From: an uncultured Thermomicrobiales bacterium
GTDB taxonomy: Bacteria; Chloroflexota; Chloroflexia; Thermomicrobiales; UBA6265
Assembly: GCA_902806405.1 (NCBI GenBank)
Contig: CADCWL010000241.1
Coordinates: forward strand, 1 to 51,995
Direction: 5' to 3'
Length of the DNA: 51,995 bases
Part shown: positions 1-8,546 of the stretch, one piece after another
Numbering within the stretch: the first letter of the stretch is position 1
How the letters are laid out: each line of letters begins with the position of its first letter
Translations under genes and position numbers: made by a program
The notes under the pieces: model-generated
What the model was told of the DNA's origin: nothing
Databases searched by the model: none
What the model saw: the letters and a program-made list of their open reading frames with translations, nothing else

Positions 1-16
1 ACACGGGAGGCAAGAG

Positions 17-1102
17 ATGGTGATGACGGCACGGCTCACCCCACCGCGCACGACCCGGCGGCTCGCGCTCGCGCTTGCGGCGCTCGTGCCGCTGGTGGCC
101 GCCGTCCCGACCTCGCCCTCGGCCTTCGCCCAGGACGACATCGTCGTCACCATGGTCACCGACACGGCCGGCCTCGGCGACCAGAACTTTAACGACCTCG
201 CCAAGCGCGGTCTCGACCGGGCGGTCGAGGAGCTCGGCGTCCAGGGCGAGGTCATCGAGTCGACGGAGCAGGCCGATTACGTCCCGAACCTGACCCAGGC
301 CGCCGAGCAGAGCGACCTGGTTGTCGCCGTCGGCTTCCTGCTGGCCGACGCGGTCACCGCCGTCTCCGAGCAGTACCCCGACGACCGCTTCCTCCTGATC
401 GACGCCGCACCGACGGAGGAGCGCGACAACGTGGAGGCCGCGCTCTTCCGCGAGCACGAGGGCGCCTTCCTGGGCGGGATCGTCGCCGGGCTTATGAGCA
501 AGACCGGCAAGGTCGCCGTTCTCGGCGGCGAGGACATTCCGCCGGTCGAGCGCTACGAAGTGGGCTTTCGGGCCGGGGTCGAGGCCGTCGCTCCGGAGAC
601 GGAGGTCACGGTCAATTACACCGGGACCTTCGGCGACCCTGCCCTCGGAATCGAGCAGTCGCTGGCCCTCTACGACCAGGACAACGACATCATCTTGCCG
701 GTAGCCGGCGCCACGGGGATCGGCTCGTTCGAGGCCGCGAAGCAGCGCGAAGGCACCTTCGTCATCGCCGGCGACACCGACCAGAGCCAGCTCGGGGCGG
801 AGCAGCAGCTCTGCGTCGTCAACAAGGGCGTCGATATCGCCCTGTACGCGGCCGCGCAGCAGGTCGTCGACGGGAGCTTCGAGGGCGGGGTCCTTGATCT
901 CGGCCTCGCCAACGACGGCATGGGCCTCACCACCCCCGGCGACCAGGTGCCCGCCGACGTCCTCGCCGTCGTCGATCAGTACCGCGAGGCGATCGTCGCC
1001 GGCGAGTTCGAGGTTCCCGCCTCCCGTGATGAGCTGGAGACGTTTGAGGCTCCGGTCCTGGGCTCTCCGACCGCATCGCCGGCGGCCACCCCAGCAGCAT
1101 AA
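17..1102 (+). CDS. BMP-family ABC transporter substrate-binding protein
   Basis: This is a secreted periplasmic-type binding protein of the basic membrane protein (BMP/PnrA-like) family, which normally captures nucleosides for the ABC importer encoded just downstream. A signal peptide covers about residues 1-39 (Ala/Leu/Val-rich core, likely cut after AFA before QDD). It has no lipobox Cys, which is unusual because many BMP proteins are lipoproteins. The BMP domain covers about residues 42-330, with the DTAGLGDQNFND opening typical of the family. The length of 361 aa is normal. GGGAGG lies 6 nt before the ATG at 17. The last residues form an Ala/Thr/Pro tail ending SPAATPAA, which recurs on the TRAP binding protein at 17944. 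The ligand (nucleoside) is inferred from the family. Confidence 0.9.
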   Translation: MVMTARLTPPRTTRRLALALAALVPLVAAVPTSPSAFAQDDIVVTMVTDTAGLGDQNFNDLAKRGLDRAVEELGVQGEVIESTEQADYVPNLTQAAEQSDLVVAVGFLLADAVTAVSEQYPDDRFLLIDAAPTEERDNVEAALFREHEGAFLGGIVAGLMSKTGKVAVLGGEDIPPVERYEVGFRAGVEAVAPETEVTVNYTGTFGDPALGIEQSLALYDQDNDIILPVAGATGIGSFEAAKQREGTFVIAGDTDQSQLGAEQQLCVVNKGVDIALYAAAQQVVDGSFEGGVLDLGLANDGMGLTTPGDQVPADVLAVVDQYREAIVAGEFEVPASRDELETFEAPVLGSPTASPAATPAA

Positions 1103-1170
1103 GGTCTCCGCAGCGGACGGCGGCGCGCCGCAAGCTTCGGCCGGGCAACACCTTCCGGATAAGGTCGACG

Positions 1171-2736
1171 ATGACTGACGGATCGGCCCCCGTTCCGCCC
1201 CGAAACGCCTCGCCGGCGGTCGAGATGCGGGGCATCGTGAAGCGGTTCGGCGAGGTCGTTGCCAACGGCGGCATCGACCTCGCCGTCCGCCGCGGCGAGA
1301 TCCACGCTCTCCTTGGCGAGAACGGCGCCGGCAAGTCGACCCTGATGAACATCCTGTTCGGGCTCTACCACCCCGACGAGGGCGAGATCCTGGTCGATGG
1401 CACGCCCACCCACTTCTCCGGCCCGCGCGACGCCGTCGGCGCCGGGCTGGGCATGGTCCACCAGCACTTCATGCTCATCCCCCGCTTCACCGTGACCGAG
1501 AACGTCATCCTCGGCATGGAGGGCACGAACCCGCTCCGCCTGGACCGCCGCGCCGCGGCGCGGCGCGTCGCCGAGCTCGGCGAGACCTACGGCCTCCGGG
1601 TCGACCCCAACGCCCTCGCCGCCGACCTCCCGGTCGGCATGCAGCAGCGGGTCGAGATTCTGCGGGCCCTCTACCAGGGCGGCCGGACATTGATCCTCGA
1701 CGAGCCGACTGCCCTCCTCACGCCGCAAGAGGTCGACGACCTCTACGCGATCCTGCGGCGCCTCACCGCCGCCGGCGGCACGATCATCTTCATCACCCAC
1801 AAGCTGCGGGAGATCGCCGCCGTTAGCGACCGCGTCACCGTTATCCGCCGCGGCCGCACCGTGGGCACCCGGACGACGGCCGAGACGTCGGCCCCGGAGC
1901 TGGCCGCGCTGATGGTCGGCCGCGAGGTGCTGCTGCGGGTCGAGCGGCCGCCCGCGCACCCCGGCGAACCGGTCCTGGTCGCCGATGGCCTGACGGCCTC
2001 CGGAGAGCACGGCGGCGCGGCGCTCCGCGGTCTCGACCTGACGGTTCGACGCGGCGAGATCGTCGGCGTCTGCGGCGTCGAGGGGAACGGCCAGACGGAG
2101 TTGGTCGAGACCCTGGCCGGGCTCCGCCGGCCCGATGGCGGTCGCGTCCTCCTCAAAGGGCGGGATGTCACCGGCGCCGACCCCCACGCCGTCCGCCTGG
2201 CGGGACTCTCCTACATCCCGGAGGATCGCCACGAGCGTGGCTTGGTCCTCGGCTTCTCCCTCGCCGAGAACGTCCTCCTTGGCAACGCGGACGATCCCCC
2301 CTTCAGCCACGGCGGCCGCATCGATTACGACGCCACCGCCGCCGTGACCCGCCGCCTGATGACCGACTTCGACGTCCGAGCGCCTTCGCCGGCGACCCCG
2401 GCCTCTTCCCTCTCCGGCGGCAACCAGCAAAAGCTGATCATTGGCCGGGAGCTCCACCGGCACCCCGACGCGCTGCTCGCCGTCCAGCCGACTCGCGGAC
2501 TCGACGTCGGCGCGGTGGAGTTCGTCCACCGCCAGCTGGTAGCGGAGCGGGACCAAGGGCGCGGTGTCCTCTTAATCTCGTTCGACCTCGACGAGATCCT
2601 CGACCTGAGCGACCGGATCGTGGTCCTCTTCGACGGCCGCATCGTCGGCGAGTTCGCGAGCGGCCGCGTCTCCCGCGCCGAGCTCGGCCTCCGGATGGGC
2701 GGTCGGGGCGTCGACGAGCCGAGCCTTGTCGCCTAG
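1171..2736 (+). CDS. Nucleoside-type ABC transporter ATP-binding protein (two ABC domains)
   Basis: This is the cytoplasmic ATPase of the importer, with two tandem ABC domains as in sugar/nucleoside ABC systems (RbsA/NupA-like, 521 aa). Domain 1 (about residues 15-250) has a full Walker A (GENGAGKST), a degenerate signature (LPVGMQQRVEI), Walker B (LILDEPTA) and the switch His (FITHK). Domain 2 (about 265-505) has a degenerate Walker A (GVEGNGQTE), a clean signature (LSGGNQQK) and an altered Walker B (LLAVQPTRGLD). This pattern is normal for the family, where one site is catalytically weak. The ATG lies 68 nt after the binding-protein stop, and the 3' end may overlap the next permease by 11 nt, indicating one operon. 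Confidence 0.95.
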   Translation: MTDGSAPVPPRNASPAVEMRGIVKRFGEVVANGGIDLAVRRGEIHALLGENGAGKSTLMNILFGLYHPDEGEILVDGTPTHFSGPRDAVGAGLGMVHQHFMLIPRFTVTENVILGMEGTNPLRLDRRAAARRVAELGETYGLRVDPNALAADLPVGMQQRVEILRALYQGGRTLILDEPTALLTPQEVDDLYAILRRLTAAGGTIIFITHKLREIAAVSDRVTVIRRGRTVGTRTTAETSAPELAALMVGREVLLRVERPPAHPGEPVLVADGLTASGEHGGAALRGLDLTVRRGEIVGVCGVEGNGQTELVETLAGLRRPDGGRVLLKGRDVTGADPHAVRLAGLSYIPEDRHERGLVLGFSLAENVLLGNADDPPFSHGGRIDYDATAAVTRRLMTDFDVRAPSPATPASSLSGGNQQKLIIGRELHRHPDALLAVQPTRGLDVGAVEFVHRQLVAERDQGRGVLLISFDLDEILDLSDRIVVLFDGRIVGEFASGRVSRAELGLRMGGRGVDEPSLVA

Positions 2737-3925
2737 CGGCGGAGGCGGTGGCGCCGCTCGCGTGTCCGCCTCGGCGGAGGGCGGCCGGCGGGTGCTGGGC
2801 GGCATCGGACCGGCGCTTGTCTCGTCCGTCGGCGCGATCGCGGTCGCGCTGCTCGTCGGCGCGGTCGTCATCGTCCTCTCCGGCGACGACCCGGTTGTCG
2901 CCTACCGCGCCCTTTTCCGCGGCGCCTTCGGCGGCGTCCGCCCTCTGTCGGAGACGCTGGTGGCGGCGACGCCGCTCGTCTTCGGCGGCCTGGCCTTCTC
3001 GCTCGCCTACCGCGCCGGCATGTTCAACATCGGCGTCGAGGGGCAGTTGGTCCTCGGCGGCCTCGCGGCCGGGTGGATCGGCGCCCAGGCGTTCGGTTTG
3101 CCGCGGCTCCTCCACCTCCCGCTCGCGCTCGCCGCGGCGTTGGTCGTCGGCGGCCTCTGGGGCGCGCTCCCGGGCGTGCTCAAGGCCCGGTCCGGCGCCC
3201 ACGAGGTGATCACCACGATCATGCTCAACTACCTGGCCGCCCGGATCAGCGCCTACGCCGTCGGCTCCAATGGGCCGCTGAAGGGGAGTGCCTCCCTCCC
3301 TGCTACCGACCCGGCCCAACCGTCGGCCACCCTCCCCCGCCTCGTCGGCGACGAGCGGGTCCACGCCGGCATCCTGCTCGCCCTGGTCGCGGCCGGCCTG
3401 CTCTGGTATCTCCTCTTCCGGACCACCTTCGGCTACCGGGTCCGCGCCGTCGGCCTCAGCCGCGGTGCCGCCGCCTACGCCGGCATCGGATGGGGCCGGA
3501 CAATCACCTTCGCCATGCTCGGCAGCGGCATGCTCGCCGGGCTCGGCGGCGCCGCCGAGGTACTCGGCCTTCAGGGCCGCTACTACGACCGCTTCTCCCC
3601 CGGCTACGGCTTCACCGCGATCGCGATCGGGCTCGTCGGCCGGAACCACCCCGCTGGCGTCGTCCTCGCGGCCCTCGTCTTCGGCGCCCTCAACAGCGGC
3701 GCCACCGCCATGCAGAGCGCCGCCGGAACGTCGAAGGAGCTTGTCCAGATTCTCCAGGCGCTCGTCATCCTCGCCGTCGCCGCCTTCGCCGCCGCCGGCC
3801 GTCTCCGGCTCTTTGCGGGCCGCCGGGTGGCCGGCGTGGGGCGACGCGTGCCCGCCGGCGACCGATCGGCGGCGGTTGGGATGGACCCCGAGATCGAAGC
3901 CCGTCCCCAACCGCCCAAGGTCTAG
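2726..3925 (+). CDS. Nucleoside-type ABC transporter permease, subunit 1
   Basis: This is an inner-membrane permease of the BPD_transp_2 family, with about 8-10 hydrophobic segments between residues 30 and 370. It carries the family motif MFNIGVEGQLVLG around residue 95 and AHEVITTIMLNY near 160. It pairs with the permease at 4037. The start is uncertain: TTG at 2726 overlaps the ATPase gene by 11 nt but lacks a clear ribosome site, and GTG at 2762 is the alternative. The first 20 or so residues are Gly/Ala/Ser-rich and may not be translated. The C-terminal ~35 residues are polar and probably cytoplasmic. Confidence 0.92.
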   Translation: MSPSGGGGGAARVSASAEGGRRVLGGIGPALVSSVGAIAVALLVGAVVIVLSGDDPVVAYRALFRGAFGGVRPLSETLVAATPLVFGGLAFSLAYRAGMFNIGVEGQLVLGGLAAGWIGAQAFGLPRLLHLPLALAAALVVGGLWGALPGVLKARSGAHEVITTIMLNYLAARISAYAVGSNGPLKGSASLPATDPAQPSATLPRLVGDERVHAGILLALVAAGLLWYLLFRTTFGYRVRAVGLSRGAAAYAGIGWGRTITFAMLGSGMLAGLGGAAEVLGLQGRYYDRFSPGYGFTAIAIGLVGRNHPAGVVLAALVFGALNSGATAMQSAAGTSKELVQILQALVILAVAAFAAAGRLRLFAGRRVAGVGRRVPAGDRSAAVGMDPEIEARPQPPKV

Positions 3926-3935
3926 CAGCCACGTG

Positions 3936-3964
3936 GGCCGCGATCGCGCAGCGCGATCGCGGCC
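3936..3964. other. Perfect intercistronic inverted repeat between the two permease genes
   Basis: Two perfectly complementary 13-base arms (3936-3948 and 3952-3964), each containing GCGATCGC, enclose a 3-base loop. The repeat begins 10 nt after the first permease stop and ends about 4 nt before the AAGGAG that serves the second permease. There is no T-run, so it is more likely an RNA-stability or translation-spacing hairpin than a terminator. Its function is inferred. Confidence 0.6.
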
Positions 3965-4036
3965 AACAAGGAGTCAATCGCCCTGGACGTCTTCCGCGAC
4001 TTCTTCTCCCTCGCCCTCCTGACGGCCACCCTCCGG

Positions 4037-4873
4037 ATGGCGACGCCGCTCATCTTCGCCGCGATGGGTGGCCTCCTCTCGGAGCGGTCCGGAGTCATGA
4101 ACATTGCCCTCGAAGGCCTGATGCTGATCGGCGCCTTCAGCGCCGCCGCCGGGGCCCACTACACCGGTAGCCCCTACCTCGGCCTGCTGATCGGCGCCGT
4201 CGCGGCCGGTCTCACCGCCATCATCCACGCCGTCTGGTGCATCACCCTCCGTGGCGATCAGATCGTGGCCGGCACCGCGCTCAATCTGCTCGGCATCGGC
4301 GTCCCCGCCTTTTTGCTCCAGCGGCTCTTCGGCACCGCCGGCCGCTCCCCGGCCGTCGACCGCCTCCCGTCGTTGACGAGTGGGCTGAACGTTCTCGTCC
4401 CCGCCGCTTTTCTGCTCGCCCCGCTCGTCTTCTATTTTCTGTTCCGAACCAAGCCGGGCCTCCGCGTCCTCGCCGCCGGAGAGCACCCGCGCGCCGCGGA
4501 GAGCGTCGGCGTCGCGGTTGACCGCTACCGGTACGCCTGCGTCATCGCCAGCGGCGTCCTCGGCGGCATCGGCGGCGCCTTTCTCTCGATCGGCGATGTC
4601 TCGTTCTTCACGACCAATATGACGAACGGCCGCGGCTTCATCGCCCTCGCGGCGATGGTCTTCGGCAACTGGACCCCCTTCGGCACCCTCGGCGCCGCCA
4701 TCTTCTTCGGCGCGGCACAGGCCGTGCAGATCCAGGCCCAGGCGACGGGTGTGCCCGTCTCCAAGGAGTTGATCATTGCCCTCCCCTACCTGCTGACCCT
4801 CGTCGCCCTCACCGGCCTCGTCCGCAACTCCACTCCGCCGGCCGGGCTCGGTCGCCACGCCGCGGCCGACTAG
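4037..4873 (+). CDS. Nucleoside-type ABC transporter permease, subunit 2
   Basis: This is the second BPD_transp_2-type inner-membrane permease of the importer, strongly hydrophobic throughout. It carries the diagnostic SERSGVMNIALEGLMLIGAF near the N-terminus. Coordinates use the first ATG (278 aa), but that ATG has no ribosome site, and the in-frame sequence upstream (beginning LDVFRDFFSLALL) reads like the normal first transmembrane helix. AAGGAG at 3968-3973 lies 9 nt before an in-frame CTG at 3983. Translation therefore probably starts at that CTG (296 aa), a rare start codon. No ATG, GTG or TTG fits there. It is the last transport gene of the operon, and the response regulator follows 62 nt later. 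Confidence 0.9.
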   Translation: MATPLIFAAMGGLLSERSGVMNIALEGLMLIGAFSAAAGAHYTGSPYLGLLIGAVAAGLTAIIHAVWCITLRGDQIVAGTALNLLGIGVPAFLLQRLFGTAGRSPAVDRLPSLTSGLNVLVPAAFLLAPLVFYFLFRTKPGLRVLAAGEHPRAAESVGVAVDRYRYACVIASGVLGGIGGAFLSIGDVSFFTTNMTNGRGFIALAAMVFGNWTPFGTLGAAIFFGAAQAVQIQAQATGVPVSKELIIALPYLLTLVALTGLVRNSTPPAGLGRHAAAD

Positions 4874-4935
4874 GGCCGCCGCGGCGGCGCCCCGGCCGGG
4901 ACCGCCTCGCCTCGCCCTCACCGAAAGGAGCCCCC

Positions 4936-5745
4936 ATGCCCGACGCGATCGGTATCCTGGTCATCGAGCGCGAGCCGCTGCTGCGGCGCGGTCTCGTCGG
5001 GTGCCTCAAAGTTGATCGTCGGCTCAATGTCCTGGATGCCGTCGCCACCGCCGAGGAGGGCTATCGGCGGGCCGACGAGCTTCTCCCGAACGTGGCCCTC
5101 GTCGGCACGTCCCTCCCCGACGCCCCTGGCCTCGGCGCCGCCACCGAGCTTCGTCGGCGCTTCCCGGCGCTCGCCACCGTTGTCCTCGCCGACGCCGAGA
5201 GCGACGACGAGCTCTTCGGGGCGATCCGCGCCGGCGCCTCCGCCTACCTCCCCAAGGATGTGGCCGAGGCCGAGCTGCGGGCCATCGTCAAGCGGGCCGC
5301 GGCGGGAGAGTACGTCATCAACGAGCAGCTACTCGTCAGGCCCTCCATCGCCGACCGGGTCCTCGAAGAGTTCCGTTCAGCGACCGCCGGCGAACTTGCC
5401 CCGGCTAATGCCATCGCCCCCCTCACCCACCGCGAGTTGGAGATTCTGCGCGGGGTCCGCGACGGCCAGACGAACGCGAAGATCGGTCAGGCGCTCGGGA
5501 TCAGCCCCCAAACGGTGAAGAACCACGTCACCTCGATCCTCCGCAAGCTCGCGGTCAACGACCGAACCCAGGCCGTCGTCCTCGCCCTTCGCCGCGGCTG
5601 GCTCTCTATCGACGCCTCCTCGGAGCCGGCACCGACCCCTGCCCGCCCAACCGCGCTCCGGCCCGTGGTGCCGACGGCCGCGTCTGCCGACCGGGTCGAC
5701 GGGATCGACGAAGACGAGGAATCGGACGTGTCCTCCTCTGCCTGA
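4936..5745 (+). CDS. LuxR/NarL-type response regulator with degenerate receiver
   Basis: This is a cytoplasmic transcription regulator (269 aa) with a receiver-like domain (about 5-125), a LuxR-type helix-turn-helix (about 160-220; LTHRELEILRGV and SPQTVKNHVTSILRKL) and a polar ~50-residue tail ending in acidic residues. The receiver fold is recognisable (LRRGL, GASAYLPKD with the conserved Lys), but the phospho-acceptor Asp is replaced by Gly57 (VALVGTSLP). The usual acidic pair is Glu11-Arg12, and the switch Ser/Thr is Ala. It therefore probably cannot be phosphorylated in the usual way. GGAG lies about 8 nt before the ATG. No histidine kinase is adjacent. Its position behind the importer suggests, but does not show, regulation of that operon. 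Confidence 0.9.
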   Translation: MPDAIGILVIEREPLLRRGLVGCLKVDRRLNVLDAVATAEEGYRRADELLPNVALVGTSLPDAPGLGAATELRRRFPALATVVLADAESDDELFGAIRAGASAYLPKDVAEAELRAIVKRAAAGEYVINEQLLVRPSIADRVLEEFRSATAGELAPANAIAPLTHRELEILRGVRDGQTNAKIGQALGISPQTVKNHVTSILRKLAVNDRTQAVVLALRRGWLSIDASSEPAPTPARPTALRPVVPTAASADRVDGIDEDEESDVSSSA

Positions 5746-5970
5746 GGCCCGCCCCCGCGCGGGAGGCGACCGCGTCGCCGGCGACCGGGGCGGAGGCGCC
5801 GGCGGCGCAGAGGTGCGGTTCCGTCCGGACTCCTGTCTCACCTGAATGGGACGTTCACCGCGCCCGGCGGGGCCGTTCCCCCTCTCCTTCGCATGCGGGA
5901 GGGGGTGGGACGGTGAGGGATGCTTGCCCGACACCGAGCAGCGAGAGGATCGCGTCTCCCACGGGTTAAA

Positions 5971-6081
5971 CACGGACCCGGCCTTGCGGCCGGGTCCGTG
6001 CGGGAAGGGGAGGGGTGGAGCGTGTGCGGCGCTCCACGGGTCTGGGAGAGAGCGTCGGTTGTGTTGGGGCGACGCTCTCTC
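5971..6081 (-). terminator. Cluster of three hairpins at the 3' end of the TerC-like gene
   Basis: Three inverted repeats fill the gap between the convergent response regulator and the TerC-like gene. The first is 6046-6057 with 6070-6081 (12 bp, beginning 6 nt after the TerC-like stop), the second is 6015-6022 with 6030-6037 (8 bp), and the third is 5971-5983 with 5988-6000 (perfect 13 bp, TTGC loop). On the minus strand the last one is followed by TTTAACC, a weak U-run, so it is the best intrinsic terminator. The rest of 5746-6087 has no supportable gene. Confidence 0.6.
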
Positions 6082-6087
6082 TCGAAT

Positions 6088-6870
6088 CTACGTGCGGCCC
6101 ATCCGTACGGATTCATCTCGGTGCCCGGTTGGCACCGCACCGTCCCGCCCGTCCTCGTCGGGCAGCAGGATGCCCTCTCCCGGCCGAGGATCGACGACCG
6201 TCGTCGCTGGCGCGCTCGGCCGCAGCCGGCGCTCGGCGAGCAGCCCCCAGCCGATGATCGCGACCGAGGCGACCGCGGTGATCAGCGCTGCCGCCAACCC
6301 CGACGCTTCATAGAAATCGTGGACCACGTCGTCCTCGAGGACCATCCCGACCGCCGTTTGGATCAGGACGAAGGCGCCGACGTAGATCAGGATCGGGAAG
6401 CGGCCCAGGAGGCGGGCGACGACCTCGCTGCCAAGGAGAATAATCGGGATCGAGAGGAAGAGCCCGAACAGGAGCAGCCCCAGATGGCCCTCGGCCGCCC
6501 CACCGACCGCCAGAATGTTGTCGAGGCTCATCACGACGTCGGCGAGGATGATCGTTCGGATCGCCTCACTGAGCGACCCCGCCTCGCTGACGTGCGCCCC
6601 CTCGTGGTGCGGCTTCAGCAGCCGGAACGCAATCCATAGCAGGAGGAAGCCGCCGGCGGCCTGCAGGTAGGGAACGTCAAGCAGCAGCGCCGCCAGCGCC
6701 GTGAAGAGGATGCGGAGGCCGATCGCGCCGAGGCCACCCCAGAGGATCGCCCGCCTGCGGTTCTCCGGCGAGAGCCGACGGGCCGCCATCCCGATCACGA
6801 CCGCGTTGTCGCCGGAGAGGACCAGGTCGATCAGGACGATGGCGAGGATCGGTTGGATGAATTCGAGCAC
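6088..6870 (-). CDS. TerC/YjbE-family integral membrane protein
   Basis: This is a polytopic membrane protein (about 260 aa, 7 or so transmembrane segments) of the TerC family, associated with metal-ion export and tellurite resistance. It carries both family signatures, LSGDNAVVIG near residue 18 and MSLDNILAV further on, whose acidic and Asn residues are thought to contact metal. The polar C-terminal ~35 residues are probably cytoplasmic. GTG at 6870 gives the usual family start (LEFIQPILAIVLIDLV) and has GAGGAG 11 nt upstream. An in-frame GTG at 6882 is an alternative, but it overlaps that ribosome site. The gene stands alone on the minus strand, and its substrate is not evident. Confidence 0.88.
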   Translation of the reverse strand: MLEFIQPILAIVLIDLVLSGDNAVVIGMAARRLSPENRRRAILWGGLGAIGLRILFTALAALLLDVPYLQAAGGFLLLWIAFRLLKPHHEGAHVSEAGSLSEAIRTIILADVVMSLDNILAVGGAAEGHLGLLLFGLFLSIPIILLGSEVVARLLGRFPILIYVGAFVLIQTAVGMVLEDDVVHDFYEASGLAAALITAVASVAIIGWGLLAERRLRPSAPATTVVDPRPGEGILLPDEDGRDGAVPTGHRDESVRMGRT

Positions 6871-7021
6871 GGGGCGCGGCACTCCTCGTCGTGGTCGGGG
6901 CGCTCAGCATGCGGGACGGACGGCACGCCTGCCCCTCGTCGGTGTCGCGTCCAGGGTACCACCCCGACTACGCCGTCGGCCGTCCCCAACTCCACTGAGG
7001 CGGCCTCTGGCATGGAGCGTC

Positions 7022-7579
7022 TTAGTCCGGTCGGCGCCCGAAGTGGTCGACATGGACCATCTCCGCGAGCGGTCGTCGCGCCTGCGCCGCCGCCCCCGGC
7101 GGTCGCTCCGCTCGTGGCGGCCCGTCGTTCGCCTCGAACCCGATCGCGACCACGGTCCGCACGACCCGCCCCTCGGGAACGCCGAGGAGTCCCCGCGCCG
7201 CTTCCCGCGGCGCCCCGGGCAGGAACCAGCCGATGCCGGCGCCGAGACCGCGGGCGCCTGCGGCGACCATCACCCGCTCGCTCAGCCGCCCCTCGTCGAA
7301 CGTCTCGGTCTCGGCGTTCTTCCCTGCCAGCACCGGCACCAACGCCAGCGGCGCGTCCGCCATCCAGGCGAGGTTTGGAGCGATCGCCGCCAGCGACCGT
7401 AGCACCGCGCGGTCTCGAACGACGACGAAGTCCCAGGGCTGCTGGTTCCTGGCGCTCCCGGTCCAGCGCGCGACCTCCAGCAGGTCCTCCACCGCTGTCT
7501 CGGGGACCGGCTCGGCCCGGAAGCTGCGAACGTTGCGGACCCGGCGCAGCAGAACGATCGGGTCACCGACGTCGGTCAT
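7022..7579 (-). CDS. Nitroreductase-family FMN oxidoreductase
   Basis: This is a soluble flavoprotein (185 aa) of the nitroreductase superfamily. The N-terminal RSFRAEPVPE resembles the FMN-phosphate-binding segment, ARNQQPWDF is the family's substrate/FMN loop, and GLGAGIGWF with LGVPEGRVV matches the C-terminal FMN site. Such enzymes use NAD(P)H to reduce nitro groups, quinones or enones, and the natural substrate cannot be told from sequence. ATG at 7579 has GGAG about 8 nt upstream. It lies 40 nt downstream of ctaB on the same strand, so the two may be co-transcribed, although no functional link is obvious. Confidence 0.88.
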   Translation of the reverse strand: MTDVGDPIVLLRRVRNVRSFRAEPVPETAVEDLLEVARWTGSARNQQPWDFVVVRDRAVLRSLAAIAPNLAWMADAPLALVPVLAGKNAETETFDEGRLSERVMVAAGARGLGAGIGWFLPGAPREAARGLLGVPEGRVVRTVVAIGFEANDGPPRAERPPGAAAQARRPLAEMVHVDHFGRRPD

Positions 7580-7619
7580 TGTGCAAACTCCGATCCGCGA
7601 CGCGGGGACACGTCGTCGG

Positions 7620-8546
7620 CTACGCCAGGACCAGCCGGTCGGCTACGCCCGCGGCGAAGATCAGGGCCAGATACCAAAGGGAAAAGAAGAACAGGCTTCG
7701 TGCCAACTTCTTGCTCGGCGTCAGAAAGAGCCGCACGGCCAGCCCAAGGAAGACGGCGTTGACCGCCACCGCCGCCAGCAGGTAGAGGGGACCCAACCCG
7801 AGCGGCACCAGCAGCAGGCAGACGGCCAGGAGCAGGACGCTGTAGAGCAGGATCTGCCGCCGCGTCGCTGCCTCGCCCGCCACCACGGGCAGCATCGGCA
7901 CCGCCGCCCGTCCGTATTCCCCGTGCTTCAGCAACGCCAGCGACCAGAAGTGGGGCGGCGTCCAGAAGAAGACGATCGCGAAGAGCGCCCACGCCGACCA
8001 TGACAGACCGCCCGTCACCGCTGCCCAGCCAACCAGCGGCGGCACCGCCCCGGCCGCCCCTCCGATCACGATGTTCTGCGGGGTGATTCGCTTCAGCCAC
8101 TTGGTGTAGACCAGGACGTAGTAGAGGTTGCCAGCCAACGCCAGCCCGGCCGCCAGCCAGTTGACGAGCAGTCCCAGCCAGAGCACCGCGAACGCCGACA
8201 GCGCCAGGCCGAAGACGAGCGCCGCCGCCGGTGTGATCCGCGCCGCCGCCGTGGCGCGGTGGCGCGTCCGCGTCATCTGGGCGTCGATGTCCCGGTCGAT
8301 GAAGCAGTTGAGGACGTTCGCACCCCCCGCCGCCAGCGAGCCGCCGAGCAGTGTGGCCAGCACCAGCCCGAGCGGCGGCAGCCCCTCCTCGGCGATCAGC
8401 ATCGCCCCCAGGGTCGTTACCAGCAGCAGGCTCTGGATGCCGGGTTTGGTGAGGGCGACGTAGTCGCTGACGACGGCACGGACGCGGCCGAGATCCGCCG
8501 TTTTGCCAAGCGGAGAGGCGACGGCGAAGCGGTAGAGCCGGGTCAT
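7620..8546 (-). CDS. ctaB: Protoheme IX farnesyltransferase (haem O synthase)
   Basis: This UbiA-superfamily prenyltransferase adds a farnesyl group to haem B to make haem O for terminal oxidases, and it sits in the membrane with about 8-9 helices. The Mg-diphosphate motif N80xxxDxDxD (NCFIDRDID) and the second polar loop YTKWLKR are present. The open frame extends upstream to 9023, but ATG at 8546 is the likely start: GGAGG lies 5 nt before it and it gives a normal 308 aa. No other cytochrome-oxidase or haem A gene is intact nearby. The 1.3 kb directly upstream may hold the remains of one. Confidence 0.93.
   Translation of the reverse strand: MTRLYRFAVASPLGKTADLGRVRAVVSDYVALTKPGIQSLLLVTTLGAMLIAEEGLPPLGLVLATLLGGSLAAGGANVLNCFIDRDIDAQMTRTRHRATAAARITPAAALVFGLALSAFAVLWLGLLVNWLAAGLALAGNLYYVLVYTKWLKRITPQNIVIGGAAGAVPPLVGWAAVTGGLSWSAWALFAIVFFWTPPHFWSLALLKHGEYGRAAVPMLPVVAGEAATRRQILLYSVLLLAVCLLLVPLGLGPLYLLAAVAVNAVFLGLAVRLFLTPSKKLARSLFFFSLWYLALIFAAGVADRLVLA

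Noticed and set aside
976-2556. Long minus-strand open frame opposite the transporter ATPase gene
   Set aside because: It is the complement of a real gene in a GC-rich genome, has Gly/Ala/Arg/Asp-rich shadow composition and no domain.
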